A stretch of 64,000 nucleotides of DNA from JAIBAJ01 sp965284645 (GCA_965284645.1 OZ260106.1:2046001-2110000), one strand, 5' to 3'. Positions 26,686 to 35,716 are shown, counted from the first letter of the stretch. The notes: a model not told the origin generated them from the letters alone. Program-made: numbers and translations.

Positions 26686-27408
26686 TTAGTTGATTTTGGG
26701 TTTTCCTTTGTTTGGTGGACTGGTTTGATGGTCGCCAGAAGGTTTGGTTCCGTTCGGAGAGGTAGCAGGTTTACTAGAACTAGGTTTGGTTGAACCAGGA
26801 CTAGGTGTGCCATTGTATTTGGATGCAGAATTGTTGTATTCACTTGGAGGTAAACCATTGATGGACTGCACAATACCTTCGTTATTGTAAACGATGGTTT
26901 TTAGTAATTCACCTTTGGTATTGTAAAATTTCCAAATGCCAACTTTCTTACCCATGGAGTAACTGCCTTCAACCGCAATTTCACCACCGCCTAAATGGTA
27001 TTTGGTCCACATTCCATCCATTTTGCCCATTACATAATTGCCTTCCATTTTAGGAAAGCCATTGTAATAGAAGTTTTTAAACTCTCCATCTCGAATGCCA
27101 TAATGGTATTCGCAGGATTCTTGGAGAGCGCCGGTATGTGGGAAATACCTGCGCGACATGCCATGCTTTTTGTCGTTTTCGTAATTGATTTCTGAAATCA
27201 GAACTCTACTGTAAGAATAGGTTTTCCATAAACCCATCTTTCGGTTATACATATCCCGACAATTGCGGTGCTTATCGCCAGCCGCCATAAATTGGGGTCT
27301 TTCGCAAACATAAGCCTCTTGAGGAGTGCTTGCGTCTTGACTCCAAACCAACAAAGGAAAAGCAAGAAAATAAAGAACGATGCTTATTTTTTTCAATTCC
27401 TTCGTCAT
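26686..27408 (-). CDS. Exported MORN/YwqK-like repeat protein
   Basis: A 240-residue protein with MORN-type repeats such as GEFKNFYYNGFPKMEGNYVMGKMDG, of which short forms recur as MDGMWTKYHLGG, GIWKFYNTKGELL and KHGMSRRYFPHTG. These match the family annotated as YwqK antitoxin. The ATG at 27408 (MTKELKKISIV) gives a signal peptide ending VWSQ, so I prefer it to the upstream codon. The C-terminal 50 residues are Ser/Pro/Lys-rich. Export makes an intracellular antitoxin role unlikely, and no toxin gene is adjacent. It sits between the two beta-oxidation genes on the same strand, with no evident link to fat metabolism. Confidence 0.8.
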   Translation of the reverse strand: MTKELKKISIVLYFLAFPLLVWSQDASTPQEAYVCERPQFMAAGDKHRNCRDMYNRKMGLWKTYSYSRVLISEINYENDKKHGMSRRYFPHTGALQESCEYHYGIRDGEFKNFYYNGFPKMEGNYVMGKMDGMWTKYHLGGGEIAVEGSYSMGKKVGIWKFYNTKGELLKTIVYNNEGIVQSINGLPPSEYNNSASKYNGTPSPGSTKPSSSKPATSPNGTKPSGDHQTSPPNKGKPKIN

Positions 27409-27526
27409 AGTGAGTTTAGACTGCAAAAGTAAAGCATTAGTTACGCTATACCTTGAATTTTAACTCTCTTTTAAACGAAGGAATGTTATTTATCTTGTTT
27501 TATTCGGTTTTTTAGGCCGATTAAAA

Positions 27527-29971
27527 TTAGTTTCTAATAATTTTTCCTGAGGTCAACAAGCCTTGCATCCTTTCCAATGTCTTTTTCTCACCACACAAGG
27601 ACAAGAAAGCTTGTCTTTCCAATTCCAACAAATATTGTTCGCTTACTTCTGTTGGGGCACTTAGATCGCCACCACACATGACATAAGCCAATTTTTCGCT
27701 GATTTTTTTATCGTGTTCAGAAATGTAGCCACCTGAAACCATTGAATTGGCCCCAGCTTGGAACATACCCAAAGCTTGACGGCCCAATACTTTGATATCG
27801 CGGCGTTGTACTGGTTTTACATAGAATGGTGCCATCTCTAAAACTCTTTGTTTTGCTAAGGCAATTTGACGATCGCGGTTCAAAATGATTTCGTCACGAC
27901 CTTTAACCAACATTCCTAAATCATAGCCTTCATGAGCCGATGTTGCTACTTTAGCCATACCAATGGTCAAATAGCGTTCTTTCAATACATCAACTAACAT
28001 ACCGTTGGCAGTGAAAGCATCCGAAGCACGTAATGCAAATTCCTTAGTACCACCTCCAGCAGGGATTACACCGATACCGAATTCTACCAATCCGATGTAA
28101 GTTTCGGCAGCAGCAACAATTTTATCAGCATGTAAGTTGATTTCGCAACCTCCACCCAAGGTCATACCATGCGGGGCTACAACTACTGGGATAGATGAAT
28201 AGCGAACACGCATCATTGTATCTTGGAAGGCTTTGATAGCAAAGTACAATTCATCCCATTCTTGTTCAACAGCCAACATGAAAATCATAGCAACATTTGC
28301 ACCGGCTGAGAAGTTTTGTCCTTGGTTACCGATAACCAAACCTTTCCAACCTTCGTTTTCGGCTGTAACGATGGCTTTATTAATACCTTCAATTACTTCA
28401 CCGCCAATGGAGTTCATTTTGGTGTGGAATTCCAAACCAAGTACGCCATCGCCAAGATCAAAAAGTGTAGTTCCGCTATTGCCCCAAACTTTGTTGGTTT
28501 TACGAATATTGTCTAAGATGATAAGGCTTTCGGTGCCCGGAACAACTTTGTACGATTTGGTTGGGATATCGTAATAGTATTTTTTTCCTCCTTCTGATTT
28601 ATAGAAAGAGCTAACACCCGCAGCCAACATATCATATACCCATTGCGCAGGTTTGTTGCCGGCAGCTTCCATGTTTTTAACTACTTCAGCTACACCTAAA
28701 GCATCCCAAGTTTCAAAAGGACCTAATTCCCATCCGAAACCAGTGGAAAGAGCTTGGTCAATACGATAAAGCTCATCAGAAATTTCAGGAATACGGTTGG
28801 CGCAATATTCAAAGTTGCCATGGAAAATAGCACGGTAGAAATCACCTGCTTTATCCGTTCCGGCATATAGCACTTTGGTACGTTTACGCAAATCGTCGAT
28901 TGGACGAGCCGCTTTTAAGGTGCCGAATTCAACCTTTTTGGATGGTTTGTATTCTAATGTTTTAAGGTCTAAGGCAAAAATTTCTTTTTTACCACCTTCC
29001 TTTACTTGTTTAAAGAAACCTTGTCCCGCTTTACTACCAATCCATTTGTTTTCCACCATTTTGGAAACATAACCTGGAAGGGTGAATAAATCGTGCTTTT
29101 CATCGTTTGGACAATTGTCGCGCAAGCCATTGGCTACGTGCACTAATGTATCTAAACCAACAACATCGCAAGTGCGGAAAGTAGCTGATTTCGCACGACC
29201 CATAATTGGACCTGTTAATTTATCTACTTCCTCAACAGTCATATCCATTTTTTCAACCAAATGGAAAAGAGCCATGATAGAGGCTACACCAATACGGTTG
29301 GCGATGAAGGCCGGTGTGTCTTTACAAAGTACAGTCGTTTTTCCAAGAAAACGATCACCGTAATCCATTAAGAAGTTTACCACTTCAGCATCTGTTTCTG
29401 GTGTTGGGATAATTTCCAACAATTTCAAATACCTCGGAGGATTGAAGAAGTGTGTACCGCAGAAGTGGCGACGGAAATCATCGCTGCGACCTTGGGTCAT
29501 CATGTGAATAGGAATACCTGAAGTATTGGAAGTAATCAAGGTTCCAGCTTTACGGAACTTTTCTACTTTTTCAAATACTTGTTTTTTGATATCGAGGCGT
29601 TCTACCACTACTTCGATAATCCAATCAGCATCGGCGATATCTTTCATGTTATCGTCGAAGTTGCCGGTTTTTACCTTGTTGGCTACTTTTTTATTGTAAA
29701 CTGGTGATGGGTTGGTTTTTAAGGCAAAGGCCAACGCATCGTTTACCAAACGGTTACGAAGTTTAGGATTGCTTTTTTCTTCCTCTTTCAAATCAAAAGG
29801 AACGATATCGAGTAAAAGCACTTCCAATCCGATGTTTGCACAATGCAAGGCGATTCTGGAGCCCATAACTCCGGAACCAAGTACGGCTACCTTTTTAATT
29901 ACACGGCGGTTAGCTTTGATAACGCCTGAGCCGTTGGTAGCGGTTTTTTCTAAAGTTAATGTATCTGACAT
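27527..29971 (-). CDS. 3-hydroxyacyl-CoA dehydrogenase / enoyl-CoA hydratase fusion
   Basis: An 814-residue bifunctional beta-oxidation enzyme. The NAD-binding fold is N-terminal (VAVLGSGVMGSRIALHCA, GSGVMG at about 32-37), followed by the HAD C-terminal domains with HFFNPPRYLKLLEIIP and DTPAFIANRIG. The enoyl-CoA hydratase domain is C-terminal, with NFSAGANVAMI for the oxyanion region and LGGGCEINLHADKIVAAAE. This domain order is the reverse of Escherichia coli FadB and is typical of Bacteroidota. It is the first enzyme gene of the block, directly behind the MarR-like regulator. Confidence 0.94.
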   Translation of the reverse strand: MSDTLTLEKTATNGSGVIKANRRVIKKVAVLGSGVMGSRIALHCANIGLEVLLLDIVPFDLKEEEKSNPKLRNRLVNDALAFALKTNPSPVYNKKVANKVKTGNFDDNMKDIADADWIIEVVVERLDIKKQVFEKVEKFRKAGTLITSNTSGIPIHMMTQGRSDDFRRHFCGTHFFNPPRYLKLLEIIPTPETDAEVVNFLMDYGDRFLGKTTVLCKDTPAFIANRIGVASIMALFHLVEKMDMTVEEVDKLTGPIMGRAKSATFRTCDVVGLDTLVHVANGLRDNCPNDEKHDLFTLPGYVSKMVENKWIGSKAGQGFFKQVKEGGKKEIFALDLKTLEYKPSKKVEFGTLKAARPIDDLRKRTKVLYAGTDKAGDFYRAIFHGNFEYCANRIPEISDELYRIDQALSTGFGWELGPFETWDALGVAEVVKNMEAAGNKPAQWVYDMLAAGVSSFYKSEGGKKYYYDIPTKSYKVVPGTESLIILDNIRKTNKVWGNSGTTLFDLGDGVLGLEFHTKMNSIGGEVIEGINKAIVTAENEGWKGLVIGNQGQNFSAGANVAMIFMLAVEQEWDELYFAIKAFQDTMMRVRYSSIPVVVAPHGMTLGGGCEINLHADKIVAAAETYIGLVEFGIGVIPAGGGTKEFALRASDAFTANGMLVDVLKERYLTIGMAKVATSAHEGYDLGMLVKGRDEIILNRDRQIALAKQRVLEMAPFYVKPVQRRDIKVLGRQALGMFQAGANSMVSGGYISEHDKKISEKLAYVMCGGDLSAPTEVSEQYLLELERQAFLSLCGEKKTLERMQGLLTSGKIIRN

Positions 29972-30011
29972 GGTCTTTATTAGTTAGGTAATTTGGATAT
30001 TTTAGTTTTGT

Positions 30012-30518
30012 TTATGCTGCTAGTATGGATTTATTCTTGTTCATTTCGAAGGCAATTTTCTCCCTGGCCAGTAATTCTTTATTGTCGGCAATGTTGTTTA
30101 TCTTTTCAATTACCTCAAAAAAAGTATTAAGCTTTTCAGGGTCAATATTTTCCCTTACAATCTTATTAAAGGCTTTTACCGCCAGTTTCGACATTTCCCT
30201 TTTTTGTTTTCCCTCTTCGGTTAGAAAAATGCGTACCACTCTTTTGTCCGTTTCAGAAATTTTTCGGTATACCAAACCATTGTCTTCGATGGTTTTTAAC
30301 ATCCTACTTAAACTGCGGGGTTCCATACCAATGCTTGAGGCTATTTTAGTTGCAGGGGTTCCATTATCCTCGTCAATGTTAATCAACACATAGCCCAAAG
30401 AAAGGGTAAGGTCGTATTCGGCACCAGTGGAGTTGTACATACGGGAAATTGCATGCCAACTGGTTTTGATATTGAAACAAACCGTGTCTTTGGCCGATAA
30501 TCTTCTTGAATTTCCCAT
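30012..30518 (-). CDS. MarR family transcriptional regulator
   Basis: A winged-helix repressor of about 168 residues. The frame opens at 30551, but the ATG at 30518 (MGNSRRLSAKDTV) is the better start because the upstream codons overlap a 20-bp palindrome. ATKIASSIGMEPRSLSRMLKTIEDNGLVYRK is the recognition region, and DKRVVRIFLTEEGKQ is the wing. It is 41 bases upstream of the HAD/hydratase gene and on the same strand, so it most likely senses an acyl-CoA or fatty acid and controls both itself and the beta-oxidation block. That role is inference from position. Confidence 0.9.
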   Translation of the reverse strand: MGNSRRLSAKDTVCFNIKTSWHAISRMYNSTGAEYDLTLSLGYVLINIDEDNGTPATKIASSIGMEPRSLSRMLKTIEDNGLVYRKISETDKRVVRIFLTEEGKQKREMSKLAVKAFNKIVRENIDPEKLNTFFEVIEKINNIADNKELLAREKIAFEMNKNKSILAA

Positions 30519-30540
30519 TTTCGAAGGCAATAGTATGAAA

Positions 30541-30560
30541 ATATTCTGCATGCAGAGTAT
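30541..30560. promoter_or_regulatory. Palindrome 1, candidate MarR operator
   Basis: ATATTCTGCATGCAGAGTAT is symmetrical at all but one pair, with a perfect 12-bp centre TCTGCATGCAGA. It lies 23 bases upstream of the chosen start codon of the MarR gene. Confidence 0.7.
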
Positions 30561-30575
30561 TTTGTTGAAAAAAAG

Positions 30576-30587
30576 TATGCATGCATA
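30576..30587. promoter_or_regulatory. Palindrome 2, candidate MarR operator
   Basis: The perfect 12-bp palindrome TATGCATGCATA shares the TGCATGCA core of palindrome 1. The centres are 31 bp apart, about three turns of B-DNA. It overlaps a TACTTTTT sequence that could be the -7 box of the minus-strand gene. Confidence 0.7.
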
Positions 30588-30705
30588 ACAATTAAAATTT
30601 GTTAATCGACTGTAAATCAGTAATTAATATTTTAACAATGAAAGAATTCGTCGATTTGGCGATGAAGACGAAATTGCGTTTTCTTGAAATGGAATGGGGT
30701 AAAAA

Positions 30706-32178
30706 TCAGGAAAATGGAAGGAATTTCTTGGTCATATCCAATAATTCCTGGGGAATAAGGCGGAAGATGAAACTGAGGAAAAGGAAGCTAAAACTCACCA
30801 CAGTTCCTCTGTAAAAAAGATCTAAAAGCGGGGAGGAGTGATGCGGAAGCAAAAGTCCCAAGCTTAAAACCCCTGCTATTAGTAGGCCCAATTTAAGGGA
30901 GTCGAATCCGAAAGGCTGCATCTTAAAGTAATAGCGGATGAAGCCCATTTTACTCAGATTAAAAAGGGTGGTTGTACTGGCAATAGCAATGGCGGAACCG
31001 ATAATCCCATAGGGTGGAATTAAGACCCAAAGCAACAGAAAAAGGATAATAAACATGGCAGCCAATAGAAGGGTGCCTTTGATGTAATGTTCTGAATTGT
31101 AAATAATAGAGGTGTTGGAACCTGAAGCCATATTTACCAAGGAACCTATACTAATTATTAATATTACCCATTCATTGCCGCGGTAAGCCTCAGGAAGATA
31201 GGTTAGAAGAGGGGTGATGCAAGTATTTACTCCTATAAACAATAAGCCTCCGATCCAAAATAAGTTTGAACTGGATTTGTGGTAAATATCTTGAATTTCT
31301 TTTTGGTCTTTTTGAGCAAGGGCAATGGCCATTTTCGTGCTGGCAATTCTATCCAAGGAATTTAAAGGGGTTTCGATAAACAAACCCATAAACAAGGCAA
31401 TGGAATAGATACCTGCCATTTTGAGGTTAACATACTTGGCTAAAAGCACTGTATCTAAGTTTTTTAAACCAATGGAAGCCATGGTGGCTATTGAAATGAG
31501 TAAACCAAACCCGACCATGGTTCGTATTTCATTTTTTCCGAGGCTTGGTAAATCAAATCGAAAGGAAGGCCTGTCTAAGTAAAAAACATAGGAGGTCATT
31601 CCCAAGAAGTTTATGCCATAAGAAGCCACAAATCCTAGAATAAAGGTTTGTATGGAAATAACATTAAAGTAGAACAATCCCACCAAAACCATCAGGAGAA
31701 CCCGAATTAAAAATTCAGAAAAAAAGGAAGGTACCACTGATTTAGAAAGGGCAAATGAATAGGCATTGGCCAAACCAATTCCAACCATAAAGAAGCTCAA
31801 AGGAAAAACCAGCCAAAAGTTGGATGCAAATTGAAGGGATTGTTTTGAGTAAGCCTCAATTATCCAACCGGAATTGAGCAAGAGAATGCCTGAGAGTAGC
31901 AAGAAACCAAAAAGTCCGAAACCAAAAACAAAACTTATGAAGCGGTTTTTATTGTCGACTTGGGTGATATAATTTTGAAAGAACCGAATCATAATATTGC
32001 CAGCTCCCAAAGGCATAATGGAGGAAACCAGTCCGGCGAAGGAAAGAAGTACCCGGGTCAATCCAAAGGTTTCGGGATCGAGGCAAATGGGTTGAAGGTA
32101 CATGTTGACAAAGCCAATGGCTATTCCACTGTATATAATCAGGGCATTGGCAAAACTTTGTCGTTGAATTATTCCCAT
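30706..32178 (-). CDS. Polysaccharide biosynthesis protein / flippase (MATE-like, Wzx type)
   Basis: An inner-membrane protein of 490 residues with about 12 to 14 hydrophobic helices. It is of the polysaccharide transporter (Wzx/RfbX) type: the N-terminal half has GLTRVLLSFAGLVSSIMPLGAGNIMIRFF and the second half GIIGSAIAIASTTTLF. Such proteins flip undecaprenyl-linked oligosaccharides across the inner membrane. It is divergent from a GT4 glycosyltransferase 370 bases away. No full polysaccharide cluster is present, and the cargo is unknown. Confidence 0.87.
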   Translation of the reverse strand: MGIIQRQSFANALIIYSGIAIGFVNMYLQPICLDPETFGLTRVLLSFAGLVSSIMPLGAGNIMIRFFQNYITQVDNKNRFISFVFGFGLFGFLLLSGILLLNSGWIIEAYSKQSLQFASNFWLVFPLSFFMVGIGLANAYSFALSKSVVPSFFSEFLIRVLLMVLVGLFYFNVISIQTFILGFVASYGINFLGMTSYVFYLDRPSFRFDLPSLGKNEIRTMVGFGLLISIATMASIGLKNLDTVLLAKYVNLKMAGIYSIALFMGLFIETPLNSLDRIASTKMAIALAQKDQKEIQDIYHKSSSNLFWIGGLLFIGVNTCITPLLTYLPEAYRGNEWVILIISIGSLVNMASGSNTSIIYNSEHYIKGTLLLAAMFIILFLLLWVLIPPYGIIGSAIAIASTTTLFNLSKMGFIRYYFKMQPFGFDSLKLGLLIAGVLSLGLLLPHHSSPLLDLFYRGTVVSFSFLFLSFIFRLIPQELLDMTKKFLPFS

Positions 32179-32302
32179 CTCGGAATCGGTTTGCGAAAGT
32201 ACCTACAAAGTTGCTGAGAAATCCTGTATTTGCAATTTTCGGGTAGAAAAGCGGAGGCGAGAGCTACAGCTTAGTATTTTGAGCCTATACAATCGTAGGT
32301 GT

Positions 32303-32444
32303 TCGGGCAAGGATAGAGGCAGTCTAGCCCACAGGGATGCGTAGGCACGGAGCAGACCGAGGACTAGCGCCGAAAGCCTGACCCGACCGCCCATGTAGAA
32401 TGGTTTTGCCTGTAGTAAAGGTTTAGGGCGGAAGGGGGCCCGCC
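32303..32444 (-). repeat. GC-rich dispersed element, subtype A, copy 3
   Basis: Read on the minus strand it begins GGCGGGCCCCC and ends CTATCCTTGCCCGAA. Its body matches 41916-42055 closely, including GTCCTCGGTCTGCTCCGTGC. The terminal stem has two unpaired positions in this copy. It is the only copy in a divergent gap. Confidence 0.83.
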
Positions 32445-32521
32445 AAAGTTGAATTTAAAACTTTCTGTTGGAATGGCTTGGAGTAGTTTGAATTTACGGA
32501 ACATTATGCCAAATCTGTATT

Positions 32522-32529
32522 TACTTTTG
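32522..32529 (+). promoter_or_regulatory. Probable -7 box for the glycosyltransferase gene
   Basis: TACTTTTG fits TAnnTTTG and is 19 bases before the GTG start. Confidence 0.5.
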
Positions 32530-32548
32530 TAGACTTATCGAACGCCAC

Positions 32549-33598
32549 GTGGAAAAAGGAAAATTGCTTATGGTTTTTATCAAAAGGGCTTCCTTTATCG
32601 ATAAGGATATTTCGATACTTTCCAAGGATTACCAAGTGGAGGAGTGGCAATTTGATACCCGTTCGAAGTTGATGTTGCCTTGGGTATTTATGAGGCAGTT
32701 TTTTCATTTGCTGGTGAATTTGCCGAAGTACAGCGTGGTAATGAGTCAATTTGGTGGTTATCATTCTTTTTTGCCCGGGCTTTTGGGAAAGCTGTATGGC
32801 GTTCGGCATATCATTATTTGTTGTGGAAGCGATTGTGTGGCTTATCCAACTTTGCAGTATGGAAATTTAAGAAAAGGCTTGTTGAAGTGGTTTATTGGGA
32901 AGAGTTATGCGATGGCTGATTTGCTTTGTCCGGTGCATGAAAAATTGATGAAATACGAAAATACCTACTATCCCGAAGATCGAAAAGAGCAGGGTGTTTT
33001 CAATTTTTTTCCAGATTTAAAAACCTCAGTTTTCCCAGTCGAAAATGGCTATGATCCTGAGGTTTGGAAGCCGAATGGTCATAAGAAAATACAGTTTCTC
33101 ACTGTGGCAGGCAGCATGGAAGATGAAAACCGGGCCAAATTAAAAGGGGTAGATTTGGTAGAAAAGCTTCCGGTCTATTTTCCCGAAATTGATTTTATTT
33201 TAATTGGTGCCAACAAACTTGCCCAAACCCAGAACGATCCCAAAAATTTAAAGCGCATCGCCTTTGTGCCAAATTCCGAAATTGTTCAGTATTACCAAGC
33301 CTCCCAATTTTACCTACAACTATCCATTTCGGAGGGTTTTCCAAATGCTTTATCGGAGGCGATGTCGACGGGTTGTATACCGATCGTATCGGATGTGTCG
33401 TCGATGCCGGAAATTGTTGGTAATGCCGGATTTGTGGTAAAGCACCGTAGTTTGGATGAACTGGTAGAAACCATAAAGCAGGCTTTGAATGCTGATTTAG
33501 AAGTACTTTCAACCCGAGCTAGGGAAAGAATTAGTTTGCATTATCCCCAGCAGAATAGGGAGGATAAATTGAGGGCTGCGATAAGTAAGCTGAGGTAA
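32549..33598 (+). CDS. Glycosyltransferase family 4 (GT-B fold)
   Basis: A 349-residue retaining glycosyltransferase. The acceptor half includes HIIICCGSDCVAYP. The donor half has the GT4 signature SEGFPNALSEAMSTGCIPI (glutamates spaced as E-x7-E) and SSMPEIVGNAGFVV. The start is GTG at 32549. Candidate jobs are envelope glycan or exopolysaccharide synthesis, in line with the divergent flippase, but the sugar and acceptor are unknown. A terminator-like hairpin follows the stop. Confidence 0.88.
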   Translation: MEKGKLLMVFIKRASFIDKDISILSKDYQVEEWQFDTRSKLMLPWVFMRQFFHLLVNLPKYSVVMSQFGGYHSFLPGLLGKLYGVRHIIICCGSDCVAYPTLQYGNLRKGLLKWFIGKSYAMADLLCPVHEKLMKYENTYYPEDRKEQGVFNFFPDLKTSVFPVENGYDPEVWKPNGHKKIQFLTVAGSMEDENRAKLKGVDLVEKLPVYFPEIDFILIGANKLAQTQNDPKNLKRIAFVPNSEIVQYYQASQFYLQLSISEGFPNALSEAMSTGCIPIVSDVSSMPEIVGNAGFVVKHRSLDELVETIKQALNADLEVLSTRARERISLHYPQQNREDKLRAAISKLR

Positions 33599-33603
33599 AT
33601 AAA

Positions 33604-33639
33604 AAAGCCTCTGACTATTGGGTATTGGTCAAAGGCTTT
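33604..33639. terminator. Terminator-like hairpin after glycosyltransferase gene
   Basis: AAAGCCTCTGAC pairs with GTCAAAGGCTTT with one mismatched pair (arms about 33604-33615 and 33628-33639). Only a short T run follows. The downstream gene is convergent, and the MITE-like element starts two bases further on. Confidence 0.65.
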
Positions 33640-33640
33640 A

Positions 33641-33907
33641 AACCCAGAATATGCATTTGAATTACCTAAACAATTTCGAATTTGTAATTCAATTTGTTCG
33701 GCCAAATTGATATGAACTGCTATCCCGAAATTTCTTCGGAAAGGGTAAACCCATTTAAACCCAAATTAATCAATAGGAGGATTTATTAATCCGAACTACT
33801 TGATTTAGTTGGGTTTACCCCGATTTAGCAGTTGTTATCAATTTGGCTATACAAATTGATTTACAACTGGTTAATCGTTTATGCATTTCTAATGCGTAAT
33901 CTGGGTT
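33641..33907. repeat. MITE-like element, copy 3 (long palindromic form)
   Basis: The outer ends are AACCCAGAATATGCATTTG (33641) and, reversed, AACCCAGATTACGCATTAG (ending 33907). The two halves are imperfect inverted copies of each other, meeting near 33750. The right half repeats the element at 22755-22906. It fills most of the convergent gap between the glycosyltransferase gene and RNase G. Non-coding. Confidence 0.85.
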
Positions 33908-33965
33908 AAGTCAAATTGTTCGACTTAATATTTCCTGCTATTAATTAGGGTTAAAAAAGTATGGG

Positions 33966-35513
33966 TTATAAAGTTATTTCTTCTCCTACCTTATTATAAA
34001 ATTGATATTCAAGGAAGTTCAAGGAGGAAATAGAATTGATTTTGACCCACGAACCGTATTTCCACCACCATTTCATTTGGGCAGAAGGAAGACCGTGTTT
34101 TAGGTAAGATCCTATAAATGGGTGGACTGCCAGGGTGATATTTTTTTCGTTTTGTTCCTTTAAAATGAAGCGCAGGTTGTTTTCAATTTCGTCGGTTACC
34201 AAAATGGATGGTCCTATTTCGCCACTACCGTTGCAGGTTGGACATTTTTCGAGGACTTTGATATTGGTTTCAGGCCGCACGCGTTGGCGGGTCAACTGAA
34301 TCAAGCCAAATTTGGAAGGAGGAAGGATGTTATGCTTGGCTTTATCCGTTTTCATCTCATCTCTAAGCACTTGGAAGAGCTGGTTTTTATGCTCTTGGCT
34401 GTGCATATCAATGAAGTCGATCACGATAATTCCGCCCATATCCCTTAAGCGAAGTTGGCGGGCAATTTCTTTTGCAGCCTCCAAATTGGTTTCTAAGGCA
34501 TTGGCTTCTTGGTTATTTTCGGATGAACGGTTGCCACTGTTGACGTCGATTACGTGCATGGCTTCGGTATGTTCCAAAATAAGGTAACCCCCATTTTTGA
34601 AGGTTACGGTTTTACCGAAGGCCGCTTTGATTTGACGATCTACCCCAAAATGGTCAAAAATCGGGGCTTTTCCTTTATAATGTTTTACAATTCCTTCGAG
34701 TCCGGTAGATTTACTTTTCAGGTAATTCTGAATTTCTTCAGCTATATCGGCATTGTTTACATGGATAGCTTGGAAAGTATCGTTCAGGATATCGCGGAGA
34801 ATAGCAAGTTTCTTATTGATTTCGCCCACCAATTTAACAGGCGGTTGGGCCTTTTTAAGTTCTTGGAAGAGGTTGTCCCATTTGGCTACCAACTCTTTGA
34901 TGTCGGCTTCAAGTTCGGCAATGCTTTTTCCTTCAGCAACAGTTCGAACAATTACACCGAATCCTTTTGGTTTGGTTTCTTGGGCTAGTTTACGCAGTCG
35001 ATCCCTTTCTTCGTTGGTTTTGATTTTTTGAGAAACCGAAACCCGTTCGCTAAAAGGAACAAGCACCACATATCGTCCGGCAATTGAAATTTCGGATGAG
35101 ATACGGGGACCTTTATTAGAAATAGGTTCTTTGGCAATTTGCACCGGAAGCATGGCCACATTGTTCAATACTTGGGTGATTTTCCCGGTTTTGATAATGT
35201 CGGCTTCTTGTTTAAAATGCTGAAGGGTACTATGGTTGATTTTACCTTGCTGGGCTAGCTTCATGTATTTTATCAGGCTTTGCACCTGAGGGCCCAGATC
35301 GAGGTAATGCAAAAAGGCGTCTTTTTCGTAGCCTACATCTACAAATGCGGCATTGAGGCCAGGCATTATTTTTTTAATGCGGCCTAGGTAAATATCTCCG
35401 ACGGCGAAATCGGAATTCCCTTTTTCGCGGTGCATCTCAACGAGTTGCTTGTCGCGCAGGAGGGCTATGACTACTTCACTTTGGGAAGCGTCGATTATAA
35501 GCTCATAATTCAT
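33966..35513 (-). CDS. rng: Ribonuclease G/E family
   Basis: Endoribonuclease of the RNase E/G family, which trims rRNA and decays mRNA. The chosen ATG at 35513 (MNYELIIDASQSE) matches family N-termini; the frame extends to 35552. Visible parts are an S1 domain (GDIYLGRIKKIMPGLNAAF), the catalytic metal-binding aspartates (HVIDVNSG and IIVIDFIDM, near residues 300 and 345), and the zinc-link motif CPTCNGSG. At about 515 residues it is an RNase G-like form with no long C-terminal scaffold. Its upstream neighbour is a tiny basic gene with a strong hairpin between them. The chain HU, TPR, small peptide, rng lies on one strand. Confidence 0.94.
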   Translation of the reverse strand: MNYELIIDASQSEVVIALLRDKQLVEMHREKGNSDFAVGDIYLGRIKKIMPGLNAAFVDVGYEKDAFLHYLDLGPQVQSLIKYMKLAQQGKINHSTLQHFKQEADIIKTGKITQVLNNVAMLPVQIAKEPISNKGPRISSEISIAGRYVVLVPFSERVSVSQKIKTNEERDRLRKLAQETKPKGFGVIVRTVAEGKSIAELEADIKELVAKWDNLFQELKKAQPPVKLVGEINKKLAILRDILNDTFQAIHVNNADIAEEIQNYLKSKSTGLEGIVKHYKGKAPIFDHFGVDRQIKAAFGKTVTFKNGGYLILEHTEAMHVIDVNSGNRSSENNQEANALETNLEAAKEIARQLRLRDMGGIIVIDFIDMHSQEHKNQLFQVLRDEMKTDKAKHNILPPSKFGLIQLTRQRVRPETNIKVLEKCPTCNGSGEIGPSILVTDEIENNLRFILKEQNEKNITLAVHPFIGSYLKHGLPSAQMKWWWKYGSWVKINSISSLNFLEYQFYNKVGEEITL

Positions 35514-35649
35514 TGATTCAATCTCTTTTCCAAAATCCTGGTATATTTCCAATTTGGGGTACGGACAAACCGTTCCTTATGAAGGGGGAATTACCAAATC
35601 CTAACTTTAGAATTAGAACGTATGGTTGGTTCAGGGTAATAAATAGGAA

Positions 35650-35687
35650 GTTACACCAAAGAACAGAGGGCTGCTCCCTGGTGTAAC
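35650..35687 (-). other. Stem-loop in the leader between the small basic gene and rng
   Basis: GTTACACC at 35650-35657 pairs perfectly with GGTGTAAC at 35680-35687, with an inner AGGG/CCCT stem. It lies about 140 bases upstream of the rng start and 30 bases downstream of the small gene on the minus strand. It has no T run, so a terminator is less likely than an mRNA processing or control structure. Confidence 0.6.
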
Positions 35688-35716
35688 AACATATCTTAAG
35701 CGGACAAAAGTCCTAC

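Larger units (their letters stand above)
32179..32548. other. Divergent intergenic region with GC-rich repeat
   Basis: The gap between the flippase and glycosyltransferase starts holds a subtype A GC-rich element (32303-32444). The rest, including 32445-32521, shows no gene; 32522 starts the promoter box of the glycosyltransferase gene. Confidence 0.7.

Noticed and set aside
26686..27408. A toxin-antitoxin module
   Set aside because: There is no toxin-like partner, and the protein is exported.
32203..32394. Minus-strand frame rich in Leu and Arg
   Set aside because: It coincides with subtype A repeat copy 3.
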